A DNA stretch of 64,000 bases from RHLJ01 sp965247355 (GTDB lineage: Bacteria; Bacteroidota; Rhodothermia; Balneolales; Balneolaceae), in the NCBI GenBank assembly GCA_965247355.1, contig OZ252011.1:1984001-2048000 (forward strand), in the 5' to 3' direction. This document shows positions 24,253 to 33,955 of the stretch, piece after piece. The first letter of the stretch is position 1, and each line of letters begins with the position of its first letter. The translations under genes were made by a program, and so were the position numbers. The notes beneath the pieces were generated by a model that made no database searches, was not told where the DNA came from, and saw only the letters and a list, made by a program, of their open reading frames with translations.

Positions 24253-25953
24253 ATGAAACATCCAATACAGAAAAGCATTGTTTTTGCTGCATTAATCGCT
24301 TATGGTTCAATAGCTCAAGCACAAGTAACACTTCAGAATGAATATTTAGTCAACCCTGACCTTGGGATCGGAATGGCAGATACCTCTGCTCGATTCTGGT
24401 TTGATTCTTTTGATAATGAAGCAGGTGCATTTTTTACTAATGTTGCGCGTAACGGGCTTCCGAGTGATGATGAAAAACAAATGATCACACAATCGCAAAA
24501 TGCATATGGTATGGCTCGTGCATTCCAGATTACCGGAGACACCACCTTCCTGGAGTATGGCCGCAAAGCGCTCGACTGGATGTATGCGAATATGTGGGAT
24601 ACTACTTACGGAGGATGGTTAAAAAACAGTAACTCGAAGAGTGCATTCGATCACCATTATGCCCAGATAGGTCCTTCTGCTATGTTTGAAGCAGGAAATG
24701 ATTCAGTTGACTGGGAATGGTTTATGAAAGGTCATGAAGCAGATCAAAACCTTTGGGATGACCGTGAAGAATATTTCGGTTACTACGACAACGCAAATCT
24801 GGACTGGTCCGGAAAAGATGGAAAAACCTTCGGATCAACAGTTGATGGTATAACAACTCACGCACTTTATCTTTACTTAATGACGGGTGATGAAGAACAC
24901 AAAGAGCGGCTTCTGCAGCTTGGAGATATTATCGTTCAGTACCTTGTGCCCTCTATGGATGAAATGGATTTTGGTTTTAATGAAATCTATGACAGCGAAT
25001 GGGGATGGAATCCAAATGGAGGCTGGTGGGGAGGTGGCGGACGTTTTGACTTTACCGGGCATATCACCAAAACGGCCTGGTGCCTTGCCCGGATTTATCA
25101 AATCGAGCCCAAACCGGAATATCTGGAAGGGGCTCAGAAAATCCTGAATGATGTATTAGCCAAAGAAGATCAGTACAATGAGAAAATAAGCCAGTGGTGG
25201 GAATATGAAGAAGGACTTACTTCCGGAATTATGAATTATTACCTAACTGGTAATGAGGCTTATCTGGAATTTGCCGACCGACAAATCAACCTTATGATGG
25301 ATAATCTTTGGGATCCCGAATATGGAGAATTTTATTTCTTCGATGATAATGATCACAAAGGATCTTATTACAAAACAAGCTATCACTCAGTGGAAATGTT
25401 CTACTACATTTACTTATATGGTAACCTGTATTTGTATGATGAACCCGTAAACCTTTACTACAGAATACTACCAACTCAGGAAGAACGGGAAATCTCGCTT
25501 TACCCATTAGCTTTTTTCGACAGCCTTTTGTCAATAACAGAGGTAACGCTTGAGGGTAATGAATTCAGTAATTTTGACGGACCTTCAAGAACGCTAACCA
25601 TAGCCCCCGGAGAAAGCGGGATTTTTAAAGTAACTTTTGAATCCAGCGGTTCCCTACCCAACGGCACTGAATCTGAATATCTTCTACCAAAAGCATTCAC
25701 TTTAAATCAGAATTATCCAAACCCATTCAATCCGGGTACCCGGATAGAATATACTCTTAACCGAGCTGGTACATTTCAACTGGATGTATATGATTTACTC
25801 GGAAATAAGGTGGCTGTATTAGCCAAGGGTTACATGCAAGCTGGAAATCACACCGTCTATTTTGATGGCTCAGGCTTAGCGAGCGGTATTTATATATATC
25901 GTCTGCAATTTGGTGATAAAATCGAATCGCGGAAAATGGTTCTTTTGAAGTGA
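24253..25953 (+). CDS. secreted AGE-fold (N-acylglucosamine 2-epimerase-like) protein with type IX sorting domain
   Basis: 566 residues. A signal peptide ends in IAQAQ (residue 24). Residues about 40-400 form an (alpha/alpha)6 barrel of the N-acylglucosamine 2-epimerase/cellobiose epimerase class, rich in Trp and Tyr (WFDSFDNEAGAFFTN, DWSGKDGKTFGSTVDG, HYAQIGPSAMFEAG). The C-terminal 85 residues are a type IX secretion sorting domain (NQNYPNPFNPGTRIEY and the final SRKMVLLK). It should be exported to the cell surface or medium and act on carbohydrate; epimerase or lyase activity cannot be told from the sequence. Confidence 0.83.
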   Translation: MKHPIQKSIVFAALIAYGSIAQAQVTLQNEYLVNPDLGIGMADTSARFWFDSFDNEAGAFFTNVARNGLPSDDEKQMITQSQNAYGMARAFQITGDTTFLEYGRKALDWMYANMWDTTYGGWLKNSNSKSAFDHHYAQIGPSAMFEAGNDSVDWEWFMKGHEADQNLWDDREEYFGYYDNANLDWSGKDGKTFGSTVDGITTHALYLYLMTGDEEHKERLLQLGDIIVQYLVPSMDEMDFGFNEIYDSEWGWNPNGGWWGGGGRFDFTGHITKTAWCLARIYQIEPKPEYLEGAQKILNDVLAKEDQYNEKISQWWEYEEGLTSGIMNYYLTGNEAYLEFADRQINLMMDNLWDPEYGEFYFFDDNDHKGSYYKTSYHSVEMFYYIYLYGNLYLYDEPVNLYYRILPTQEEREISLYPLAFFDSLLSITEVTLEGNEFSNFDGPSRTLTIAPGESGIFKVTFESSGSLPNGTESEYLLPKAFTLNQNYPNPFNPGTRIEYTLNRAGTFQLDVYDLLGNKVAVLAKGYMQAGNHTVYFDGSGLASGIYIYRLQFGDKIESRKMVLLK

Positions 25954-25985
25954 ACTTTAAATTAGTAATCAGAAAATTCCGGGGC

Positions 25986-26486
25986 CTATGTCATATATAA
26001 ATATGGCTTCCAGGGCTCTTGCACGTTGCCGTTATAATCACGAAAGAAAGTAATTGGAATAGGACGGTAAGGCTTTGAACTGAGCTTCATATTTGCCTCT
26101 TTAGGAGTTTTATTCCCTTTTTTCACATTACACTTTTCGCAGGCAGTAGCCAGATTTTCCCAGGTATCCTGTCCTCCCCTGCTTTTGGGAAGTACATGAT
26201 CAATTGTAAGCTTCGACTTCTTTCCACAATACTGGCAGGTGAAGTTATCACGTCGCATTACATTTCGCCGGGATAGCACCACTTTGGTATAAGGAATTCG
26301 AATGTAGCTTCTTAATCGGATTACTGATGGATATTGATAGGCGTCTCTTGGGGTTCGAAGTTCTTTCTCAGGATCGTCATGAAGGAGCTCTGCCTTTTCC
26401 AGAAAAAGAAGCTTCATTGAGCGTTGCACCGAGCAGATACTCAACGGTTGATAGTCTTGATTCAGCACAAGTACGTTAGCGTTCAT
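25986..26486 (-). CDS. HNH endonuclease family protein
   Basis: 166 residues. The HNH domain carries C84 and C87 (CQYC), the DH pair at 96-97 (LTIDHVLPKSRGG), Asn111 and C116/C119 (CEKC). The N-terminal VLNQDYQPLSICSV is typical of this widespread stand-alone HNH family found in Bacteroidota and cyanobacteria. No restriction partner is nearby; the role is unknown. Confidence 0.88.
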   Translation of the reverse strand: MNANVLVLNQDYQPLSICSVQRSMKLLFLEKAELLHDDPEKELRTPRDAYQYPSVIRLRSYIRIPYTKVVLSRRNVMRRDNFTCQYCGKKSKLTIDHVLPKSRGGQDTWENLATACEKCNVKKGNKTPKEANMKLSSKPYRPIPITFFRDYNGNVQEPWKPYLYMT

Positions 26487-26560
26487 GTTGCATCCGGTTT
26501 AGGATTGGTTGTTGATATGTAGATGATTTTCTTTCGAAGAGAACGCAGGATATAAACAAT

Positions 26561-26595
26561 AAAAAAGGCGTACCCGCTGTGTGCAAGTACGCCTT
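26561..26595 (-). terminator. intrinsic terminator of the PiT-like gene
   Basis: Stem AAGGCGTAC (26565-26573) with GTACGCCTT (26587-26595) and a 13-base loop, flanked by A6 that becomes T6 on the minus strand, 26 bp past the stop. Confidence 0.8.
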
Positions 26596-26620
26596 AGTAT
26601 GAACTTTTTTGACTTCAATT

Positions 26621-27751
26621 TCAATAGCCGATCATGTTTAGTAACTGTTCCCTAACATCGGCATTAATAGAAATGGCTAGCAAAATCGAAACTAATAATC
26701 CAAATAGGGCATATGAAAGATCTTTAAAGATCATTTTAAGAACTTTTGGCATCGGCTTACCCATATCTATATTGTCCATAATACTCATCCCCAACTCACG
26801 TCCTGCTAACAACCCAAGAAATACCCAAGTGGTACTCATTGGGACTGTGCTCACTGTTAACTTGTAGGTGAGAAGAAGTGCATAAATAAAATCAATAATA
26901 GTTGCCGACCGGATATCTGTAACTCTTGATTTCTCTGTAACAATGCGTTGGATTTTATCGCCACGAAGGTAGAACAGAAGTCCTAAACCAAAGAAAATAA
27001 ATAAGGCAAACCCAAGAAACTGACCAACACTCAGTGATCTTGGAAGATAAACAGCAACATTGGCAGCATCCTGCATCACCCAAACCGCCCAGAGAGATCC
27101 CGAAGTAATCCACTGAATAGGTAACCAGTATTTAGCAGGCTCTGATTTTGAAAATCTCTTTTCCAGTGACTTGGTAACAATTAACCAGGTAATCAAGCCG
27201 GCTGCTAGTGCTAGCCCATATCCACTTAAACTTTTACCCAACACAGATGCGATGGCTTCTGCATCAGTTGCAAAACAGCTTAGTAATAAGAATGTCGTCG
27301 AAACCGGCATTCTCATTCTGGTTAGAATTAACAGAAAGATGGGTGCCGCAACCTGTAGAAATGTAAAATCTGTGGGACTTTCACTAAACCCTTTAGACGT
27401 GAGACGTTGATAGCTTACATCTCCATCAAAAAGAACAAAACTTATAGTAACTACTACCAGAAAAATGCCGCCAATATATAGCCATAAATGCCACCACTTT
27501 TTATCCATATTGGAGGCTAGAAAAGTCCCTATGGTTTGGATACTATCATTAGCGATGGCTGAATATCCTGCAAAAAAGAAGCCCACCCACATGGCCGCTT
27601 GAGCGTATGGAAAAGCAATTCCTGCTACAAAAAAGAACAGTCCAATTAGACCAATGAATATTCTTTCTTCTCTAATTACTGTGAAAAAGCTGTTCGGAAT
27701 TAAGCTCTCAATAAAACTGCCGCCGTTCTGTGAACCGTTAGAATCTGCCAT
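26621..27751 (-). CDS. PiT-like multi-membrane-segment transporter
   Basis: 376 residues with about ten hydrophobic segments. Two degenerate copies of the PiT phosphate-permease signature can be seen, SAIANDSIQTIGTF near residue 83 and MQDAANVAVYL near residue 225. MPVSTTFLLLS and VPMSTTWVFLG each resemble the VSTT block that follows these signatures. I infer a divergent inorganic anion (phosphate or sulfate) transporter of the PiT fold. The substrate is not certain. It is monocistronic with its own terminator. Confidence 0.65.
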   Translation of the reverse strand: MADSNGSQNGGSFIESLIPNSFFTVIREERIFIGLIGLFFFVAGIAFPYAQAAMWVGFFFAGYSAIANDSIQTIGTFLASNMDKKWWHLWLYIGGIFLVVVTISFVLFDGDVSYQRLTSKGFSESPTDFTFLQVAAPIFLLILTRMRMPVSTTFLLLSCFATDAEAIASVLGKSLSGYGLALAAGLITWLIVTKSLEKRFSKSEPAKYWLPIQWITSGSLWAVWVMQDAANVAVYLPRSLSVGQFLGFALFIFFGLGLLFYLRGDKIQRIVTEKSRVTDIRSATIIDFIYALLLTYKLTVSTVPMSTTWVFLGLLAGRELGMSIMDNIDMGKPMPKVLKMIFKDLSYALFGLLVSILLAISINADVREQLLNMIGY

Positions 27752-27807
27752 TAATATCTTTTTGTGCTGAATTTTTTATTCTGCAAAGAATACCAAACAG
27801 ATATTAA
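27751..27807. repeat. spaced inverted repeat in the PiT-like gene leader
   Basis: Perfect 9-bp arms TTAATATCT (27751-27759) and AGATATTAA (27799-27807) are 39 bp apart. The first touches the start codon of the PiT-like gene. It could be a long-loop leader hairpin or a pair of operator half-sites. AT-rich composition makes chance plausible. Confidence 0.3.
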
Positions 27808-27908
27808 CATAGTATTACGAGCTTTGGTTTATTCTAAGCTGGAAGCTCTTGTTTCTGGAATCCAAAAAGTATAGTATTCCCTGACTAAGACTAACGGGGA
27901 TTCTTTTA

Positions 27909-28313
27909 ATGGACATACGGAAGGAACTGATTCTAAAATCAGAATACGAAGAGGTTGAGAAGGTCGAAGGACTACTGAATGAGCTACAGGAAGAAATCGG
28001 CTTTGATGATGAATTCTATGCAAAGCTGATGCTCACCGTTTCGGAAGCAGCTACCAATGGAATTGTTCATGGCAACCAGCTCGATGCTTCCAAAAAAGTG
28101 GTGTTAACCGCCGAATATGATGGGAAAAAACTCACTTTCACCTCCAAAGATGAAGGACCTGGCTTCGAACCTGATGAAGTCCCTGATCCCCTCGCAGAAG
28201 AAAATTTACTCAAACCCAGTGGTCGAGGTGTGTTCCTGATGAAAGAATACGCCGATGAAGTTGAGTACCAGGAAAATGGTACAAAGTTAGTTTTGCAGTT
28301 TACTGTATCCTAG
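27909..28313 (+). CDS. RsbW-like ATP-binding protein (anti-sigma/serine kinase fold)
   Basis: 134 residues of HATPase_c_2 fold, related to RsbW and SpoIIAB. The N-box EAATNGIVHGN has Asn50, the G1 box is DEGPGF (81-86) and the G2 box GRGVFLM starts at 105. It should bind ATP and either phosphorylate an anti-anti-sigma factor or bind a sigma. No STAS partner or SigB-type sigma lies in the window. Its stop lies 2 bp before the stop of the convergent TolC gene. Confidence 0.86.
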   Translation: MDIRKELILKSEYEEVEKVEGLLNELQEEIGFDDEFYAKLMLTVSEAATNGIVHGNQLDASKKVVLTAEYDGKKLTFTSKDEGPGFEPDEVPDPLAEENLLKPSGRGVFLMKEYADEVEYQENGTKLVLQFTVS

Positions 28314-28315
28314 CT

Positions 28316-29635
28316 TTACTGAATCAACCTTCCACTCAATCTCAACAATTCAGTTTCTGCAGCTTTAGCCTCAATCTGCGCTGATATTAATCGGTTTTCT
28401 GCATTCAGTAAACTCAATTGTGTTTCTCTTAATTCTACTGAATTTATAGTACCCAGCCTGAACCTTTCTAATGCTATTTCCAGACTTTGCTGGGTGTATT
28501 GAAGGTTCTCCTGTTCAAGATCAATAAGAGATAAGGCATCCGCGTATTGCTCATAAATTTGCCGGATCTGACCAGTTATGATTAATTCCTGTTCTTCCAG
28601 TCGAAGCTGCTCATTCTTAAGTTCTGCCTGAGCATTCTGCCGTCTTCGGTTTTTATTGAATCCATCAAAAAGATTAATCCGGGCAGTAACTCCATAGCTA
28701 AACCCATCTGATTCACTTGATTCTGAAAAGCCGGCACTCGATTCCGATCTGTTAAAACGATATCCACCGCCCAGATTAATCTGAGGGAACCAGTCTCCGG
28801 TAATCTCTCTCATTTCTGCCTGAGCAACACTTTCATTGAGCCTTAAAACTGCTAAATCTCCGTTTTGAGAAAGTGCATCATCAAGTAGTGATTGCAGCGC
28901 AAATGGTTCTGCTAATTCAATATTAGCTTGAGCCTGAAAATCAAATCCAATCGCATTAGCAAGAATTTGATTTACTATCACTTTAGCTTGCTTTAAGCCT
29001 GTACCTGCTCGAATTAAAGCTGCCCGATCGGCGTTGAAATCAGCTCTCGCTTGCAGTAAATCATATTGTGACCCTGATCCGAGATCCAGTTTTGTTTCTG
29101 CAATTCTGATTCTTTCCTGAGAAACTTCCAGTGTGTTTTCCAACACCTGATACGCTTGCTGCTGGCCAACTACCTGAAAGTACGTGCTTACTATATCTGC
29201 CAGCGTATTCTCTACCTGAATTTGAGCCTCAATCTGACTTATATCTGCCTGAAATTGCAGACGGTCGGAAGTCGCAAACATGGTTAATCCATCAAAGACG
29301 GTCCACGTTGCATCCACTCCGTAGGTAGTTACTGTAGTCTCAGCTCCTTTGTCATTCCGGTCCGGAATTGCATCACTACTGAATTCAGTACGGTTATCCT
29401 GAATACTCTGGTTAATCGAAGCATCAGCTGTCACCGTGGGTAAAAAACCTGCATTACCAAGGCTATTGTTATTACTCGCAATCTCTGCATTATTTCTTGC
29501 AATCCGAATGGAATAATTATTCTCAAGAGCGATTTGAATTGCTTCGTTAATCCTGAGTGTATCAGTATCCTGAGCAAACAAAGAACCGTAGCTCAGAATA
29601 AAGCATGTAGTGATAAATATTATTCTTCTCTTCAT
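28316..29635 (-). CDS. TolC-family outer membrane efflux protein
   Basis: 439 residues from the ATG at 29635, which begins a normal signal peptide (MKRRIIFITTCFILSYGSLF, cleaved near AQD). An upstream in-frame start at 29701 lies inside the RND gene and gives an unlikely polar extension. Two repeats of the TolC coiled-coil/beta-barrel pattern are visible, with LRINEAIQIALENNYSIRIA at the start. It is the outer membrane channel of the efflux operon, 4 bp behind the RND gene. Confidence 0.92.
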   Translation of the reverse strand: MKRRIIFITTCFILSYGSLFAQDTDTLRINEAIQIALENNYSIRIARNNAEIASNNNSLGNAGFLPTVTADASINQSIQDNRTEFSSDAIPDRNDKGAETTVTTYGVDATWTVFDGLTMFATSDRLQFQADISQIEAQIQVENTLADIVSTYFQVVGQQQAYQVLENTLEVSQERIRIAETKLDLGSGSQYDLLQARADFNADRAALIRAGTGLKQAKVIVNQILANAIGFDFQAQANIELAEPFALQSLLDDALSQNGDLAVLRLNESVAQAEMREITGDWFPQINLGGGYRFNRSESSAGFSESSESDGFSYGVTARINLFDGFNKNRRRQNAQAELKNEQLRLEEQELIITGQIRQIYEQYADALSLIDLEQENLQYTQQSLEIALERFRLGTINSVELRETQLSLLNAENRLISAQIEAKAAETELLRLSGRLIQ

Positions 29636-29639
29636 ATGA

Positions 29640-32600
29640 TTATCCTGCAGCCGCAACTTCTTGATATTCCTGTTCTGCTTTTTTGATGGTCTCTTCATCA
29701 ATAAAATCGTCGTCTGATTTCACCGGGCTAAGTAGCGAATACATTGCCGGAATCACATATAATGTTAATAAACTACCGATGATCAATCCTCCAATTACAG
29801 CAATACCCATCGAAGTTCTGCTTTCAGCGCCGGCTCCTAAAGCAAGGGCTATTGGTAAAATTCCCAATACAGTAGAAATACTCGTCATCAAAATTGGCCG
29901 GAAACGTGCTGCGGATGCATCCATAATTGCTTCTTGAATGGATAGACCTTGTCGTTGTCTTTGATTGGCAAATTCCACAATAAGAATTCCGTTCTTTGTC
30001 ACCAGACCAATCAACATTATCATCCCAATCTGACTGAAAATATTCACCGTTTGATTGAAGTACCACATACTCAGTAAGGCTCCGGCAAGCGCGAGTGGTA
30101 CCGTCAGCATAATGGTGAAGGGATCCCTGAAGCTTTCAAATTGTGCGGATAACACAAGATAAACAAGGACCAGTGCCAGGAAGAAAATGAATAGTAAGCT
30201 GGAAGAGCTTTCTACATAATCTCTCGATGGCCCCGATAATGCAGTGGAAAAGGTATCATCGAGTATGTTTGCTGCAATAGCATCCATGGCGTCAATTCCA
30301 TCAGCAATTGTTTTACCTGATGCCAAACTTGCAGAGATCGTTGCTGAAGGATATCGGTTATATCGATATAATTGGGGCGGACTGCTTTCCTCACCAACTT
30401 TTACCAAATTGTCTAATTGAATAAGCCGTCCCTGATTATTGCGGACATATAAACTACGTAAATCAACCGGCTCATCACGGTCTGCTCTTCCTACCTGCCC
30501 AATAACCTGATATTGTTTGTTATTCATGATAAAGAAATCGAATCGCTGACCGCTTAAAGAGAGTTGAAGTGTTTGTGCGATGTCACGAACCGAAACTCCC
30601 AACGCCTGAGCCCGGTCACGGTCTATCTCAACCTGCAATTCCGGTTTATTGAATTTCAAATCTACATCCTGATAAACAAAGGTCGGATCATTGCGAACTT
30701 CTTCGAGAAAAAGTGGAATTGCCTCTTTAAGTCGATCAAAATTTTGGTTTTGAAGCACATATTGTACCGGAAGACCTCCGATCCCTCCACTTCCAATGGT
30801 TTGTTCCTGAGATACAAATGTCTGGGCTCCACTCACTTCGTTAACTAAATCCGATAGTTTATCTGCAACCTCCATTTGAGACTTTTCTCTGGTTTCCGGA
30901 TCACTGAGAATAGAAAAAGCGAATCCCGAATTCACAGAACTGGAAGCACCAAATCCCGGAGATGTTACTGAGATAACTGCATCGGCTTCAGATACACTAT
31001 CCTGAATTATTTGTACCAAACGATCCATATAATTATCCATGTACTCGTAGGAAGCGCCTTCCGGAGCCTGAGCGAACATACGAACACGACTACGATCTTC
31101 TAATGGCGCGATCTCTTTGGGTAAAAAGTTCATAAACCCATAGATGCTCACTCCTGCAACAAGAATTATAAGAACAGCAACCCAGCGGTTTTTCATAAAT
31201 GATTCGAGAGTGCTTCTGTAGGCATTATTAAGTGCCACATAAAAAGGTTCTGTTGCTTTGTAAAAACGATTATGAGTTTCCCGTTTTTTCAACAACTTGG
31301 TTGCCAGCATCGGGGTTAATGTCAAAGCCACAAAGGAAGAAATCATTACGGCTCCGGCTATTACAATACCAAATTCACGAAAAAGCCGACCGGTGATTCC
31401 ACCTAAAAATAGAATGGGCATAAATACGGAAACCAAGGCTGCTGTTGTAGCAATTACAGCAAAAAAGATTTCTTTTGATCCAATAATACCTGCCACAATA
31501 GGTTCCTGACCTGCCTCGATCTTTTTATAGATATTCTCGAGTACTACGATCGCATCATCTACCACCAAACCAATTGCCAATACAATTGCGAGAAGTGTTA
31601 ATACATTGATTGAGAAATTAGCAATGTACATTATGAAGAACGCTCCAATTAACGCAATCGGGATTACTACTACCGGGATAATTGTTGTGCGCCAGTCTCT
31701 TAGAAACAAGAAAATGATTGTGATCACAAGTATAAAAGCGATCAAAATGGTTTGCTGTACTTCATTGATAGAAGCACGTACATAAGTCGTAGTGTCGAAA
31801 CCGGTAGCTGTTTCAATATCGGCAGGAAGATCTTTCTCAATAGCGTCAACACGTCGGTAGAATTCGTCGGCAATTTCGATTTGATTAGCCCCGGGTTGTG
31901 GAATCAGCACTACACCAACCATAGGAACCCCGTCACGTTTCAAAATCGTACGCTCGTTCTGCGGACCTAATTCCGCATATCCTATATCACGAAGTCGGAT
32001 TGTACTACCATTAGATTGCTTTACAATCAGGTTATTAAATTCCTCAACTGAGGTCATTCTACCCATTGTACGCACGGTCAGCTCGGTCAACTGCCCTTCA
32101 ATCCGCCCTGATGGCAACTCTACATTTTCACTGTTCAATGCATTACGGACATCAAGCGGAGTTAAATCATAAGCCGCCAGTTTCATTGGGTCGAGCCACA
32201 ACCGCATTGAATAAGATTTATCTCCCCAGATTTGCACATTGGACACTCCGGGAATCGTCTGAACTCTTTCTTTGAAATAATTCTCAGCTATATCAGTAAG
32301 CTGAAGTAGATTTCGGGAGTCACTTTTAATATTAAAGAACACAATGGGGCGTGCGTCTGCATCTGCTTTTGAAACAATTGGTGGATCAGCGTCGGGAGGA
32401 ATATTTCCAACAGCACGTCCCACTCTCGATTGCACATCTGAAGCTGCTGTTTCGAGATCAATTGTAAGTTCAAATTCTACGGTAATTGTGCTTCTACCCT
32501 CACGACTTACAGAGGTTAAGTTCTTAATCCCGGCAATCCCGTTTATTTGATCTTCGAGAGGTTCAGTTATTTGTGACTCAATTACATCTGCATTAGCACC

Positions 32601-32756
32601 AATATAGTTAGTACTAACGGTTATGATAGGAGGATCAACTGCAGGATATTCACGAACAGGTAAATAGTTAAATGCGATGATGCCAAAGAGCACAATCACG
32701 ATCGAAAATACGGTAGCCAGTACAGGGCGACGAATACTCAGAGAGGATAAGCTCAT
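29640..32756 (-). CDS. RND efflux pump inner-membrane permease (HAE1/AcrB type)
   Basis: 1038 residues, the usual AcrB length. It starts LSIRRPVLATVFSIVIVLFG (first membrane segment). The proton-relay Asp pair is in AIGLVVDDAIVVLENI near residue 405, and GLVTKNGILIVEF is the matching block in the second half. It exports hydrophobic compounds in exchange for protons; the substrates cannot be deduced. It is the middle gene of a three-gene operon (2 bp from the adaptor gene, 4 bp to tolC). Confidence 0.95.
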   Translation of the reverse strand: MSLSSLSIRRPVLATVFSIVIVLFGIIAFNYLPVREYPAVDPPIITVSTNYIGANADVIESQITEPLEDQINGIAGIKNLTSVSREGRSTITVEFELTIDLETAASDVQSRVGRAVGNIPPDADPPIVSKADADARPIVFFNIKSDSRNLLQLTDIAENYFKERVQTIPGVSNVQIWGDKSYSMRLWLDPMKLAAYDLTPLDVRNALNSENVELPSGRIEGQLTELTVRTMGRMTSVEEFNNLIVKQSNGSTIRLRDIGYAELGPQNERTILKRDGVPMVGVVLIPQPGANQIEIADEFYRRVDAIEKDLPADIETATGFDTTTYVRASINEVQQTILIAFILVITIIFLFLRDWRTTIIPVVVIPIALIGAFFIMYIANFSINVLTLLAIVLAIGLVVDDAIVVLENIYKKIEAGQEPIVAGIIGSKEIFFAVIATTAALVSVFMPILFLGGITGRLFREFGIVIAGAVMISSFVALTLTPMLATKLLKKRETHNRFYKATEPFYVALNNAYRSTLESFMKNRWVAVLIILVAGVSIYGFMNFLPKEIAPLEDRSRVRMFAQAPEGASYEYMDNYMDRLVQIIQDSVSEADAVISVTSPGFGASSSVNSGFAFSILSDPETREKSQMEVADKLSDLVNEVSGAQTFVSQEQTIGSGGIGGLPVQYVLQNQNFDRLKEAIPLFLEEVRNDPTFVYQDVDLKFNKPELQVEIDRDRAQALGVSVRDIAQTLQLSLSGQRFDFFIMNNKQYQVIGQVGRADRDEPVDLRSLYVRNNQGRLIQLDNLVKVGEESSPPQLYRYNRYPSATISASLASGKTIADGIDAMDAIAANILDDTFSTALSGPSRDYVESSSSLLFIFFLALVLVYLVLSAQFESFRDPFTIMLTVPLALAGALLSMWYFNQTVNIFSQIGMIMLIGLVTKNGILIVEFANQRQRQGLSIQEAIMDASAARFRPILMTSISTVLGILPIALALGAGAESRTSMGIAVIGGLIIGSLLTLYVIPAMYSLLSPVKSDDDFIDEETIKKAEQEYQEVAAAG

Positions 32757-32757
32757 T

Positions 32758-33819
32758 TCAGTTCCTCACATTATTTATTCTCACTTTCATACCCGGACGA
32801 ACCTGAAGTAGTCCGGTTGTAAGAACTGTATCTCCGGATTGGATTCCGTTTACAATTTGAACATTAGTATCTGTTCTCAATCCTGTTGTCACACTCTGAG
32901 GTTGAACAACTCCATTTTTCAGTAGAAAAACTTTCTGCCCCTGAAGCTCTGGAACCAGAGAAATAGTAGGAACCATCAGCGCTCCCTCAATAGTGTTTAA
33001 AGTCAACTCAAGGTCAGCAAATGAACCCGGTAATAATAACCAATCTTCATTTTGGCTTCTGGCACGAACTTGTAATGTCCTTGTTTCGGTATCAATACGG
33101 GGCTCTTTTGCATATACGGTTGCTTCCAGTTCTTCATCAATTCCCTGAATCGTAAATCGTACTTTTGTTCCAATACGTACCTGAGAAGCGTACCGTTCGG
33201 GTACTGAGAAGTCGATCTTAATTGGATCGATATCCTGCAGAGTAGCAATTCGGGTATTCGAAGAGATGTAGCTACCATCACTTACATATTTCAATCCAAG
33301 TTGTCCGGAAAATGGAGCTCTTATTTCTGTTTTATCGATTTGAGCTTCGATTAAATTCACTTCTGCGCGTAGAACATTAACCTCATTCAAGGTGGCGTCA
33401 TATTCTTCCTGACTGATCCCCCCTTTTTCCAAAAGTTGTTCCTGACGTCTTTCCCGTTCTTCAGCCAGTGTTAAGCGATACTCCGCCCTGTTTAATTGAG
33501 CCTGCAGATCGCTGTCGTTAATTTTTAATAGCAAATCGCCTTTTTCTACAGCCGCTCCTTCTTCAAGAAAAATGTCCCGCACTATCCCTGAACTTTCACT
33601 CGCCAGATCAACTTCTTCATTTGATATGAGTGTTCCGTTTGTGAAAATGTTATTGTCGATAGTATCGGGTTGCACCACAAACACTTCAACCAAAAGAGGT
33701 GCATTATTTTGTTGTGCGGCTTGAGGATTTTCAGAAGAACTAAAAAAGCCCTGCACTTTAGGATAAGCCAGGATCGCAATTAAGATTACAATCGCCGCTA
33801 TGGTAATAATTTTTTTCAT
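32758..33819 (-). CDS. RND efflux periplasmic adaptor (membrane fusion protein)
   Basis: 353 residues. One N-terminal membrane or signal segment (residues 4-20), the lipoyl half-motifs (SSGIVRDIFLEEGAAVEKGD and the partner APFSGQLGLKYVSDG), an alpha-helical hairpin in between, and a beta-barrel domain after it. It joins the RND pump to the TolC channel. It is the first gene of the operon; no local regulator gene accompanies it. Confidence 0.93.
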   Translation of the reverse strand: MKKIITIAAIVILIAILAYPKVQGFFSSSENPQAAQQNNAPLLVEVFVVQPDTIDNNIFTNGTLISNEEVDLASESSGIVRDIFLEEGAAVEKGDLLLKINDSDLQAQLNRAEYRLTLAEERERRQEQLLEKGGISQEEYDATLNEVNVLRAEVNLIEAQIDKTEIRAPFSGQLGLKYVSDGSYISSNTRIATLQDIDPIKIDFSVPERYASQVRIGTKVRFTIQGIDEELEATVYAKEPRIDTETRTLQVRARSQNEDWLLLPGSFADLELTLNTIEGALMVPTISLVPELQGQKVFLLKNGVVQPQSVTTGLRTDTNVQIVNGIQSGDTVLTTGLLQVRPGMKVRINNVRN

Positions 33820-33955
33820 CTACGTTAATTACAGTGAGAATATTTAAATTTAACCGAAAGTTACGCTATAGCAATCCATTGCAGTTTGAAAGGATGTAAA
33901 AGATTTGAATTTAAATTAGCCCGGAATTCCAAAACTACCCACCCGAAGAACCCGA

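Noticed and set aside
29635..29701. Longer TolC start at 29701
   Set aside because: It would add 22 polar residues in front of a normal signal peptide and overlap the RND gene.
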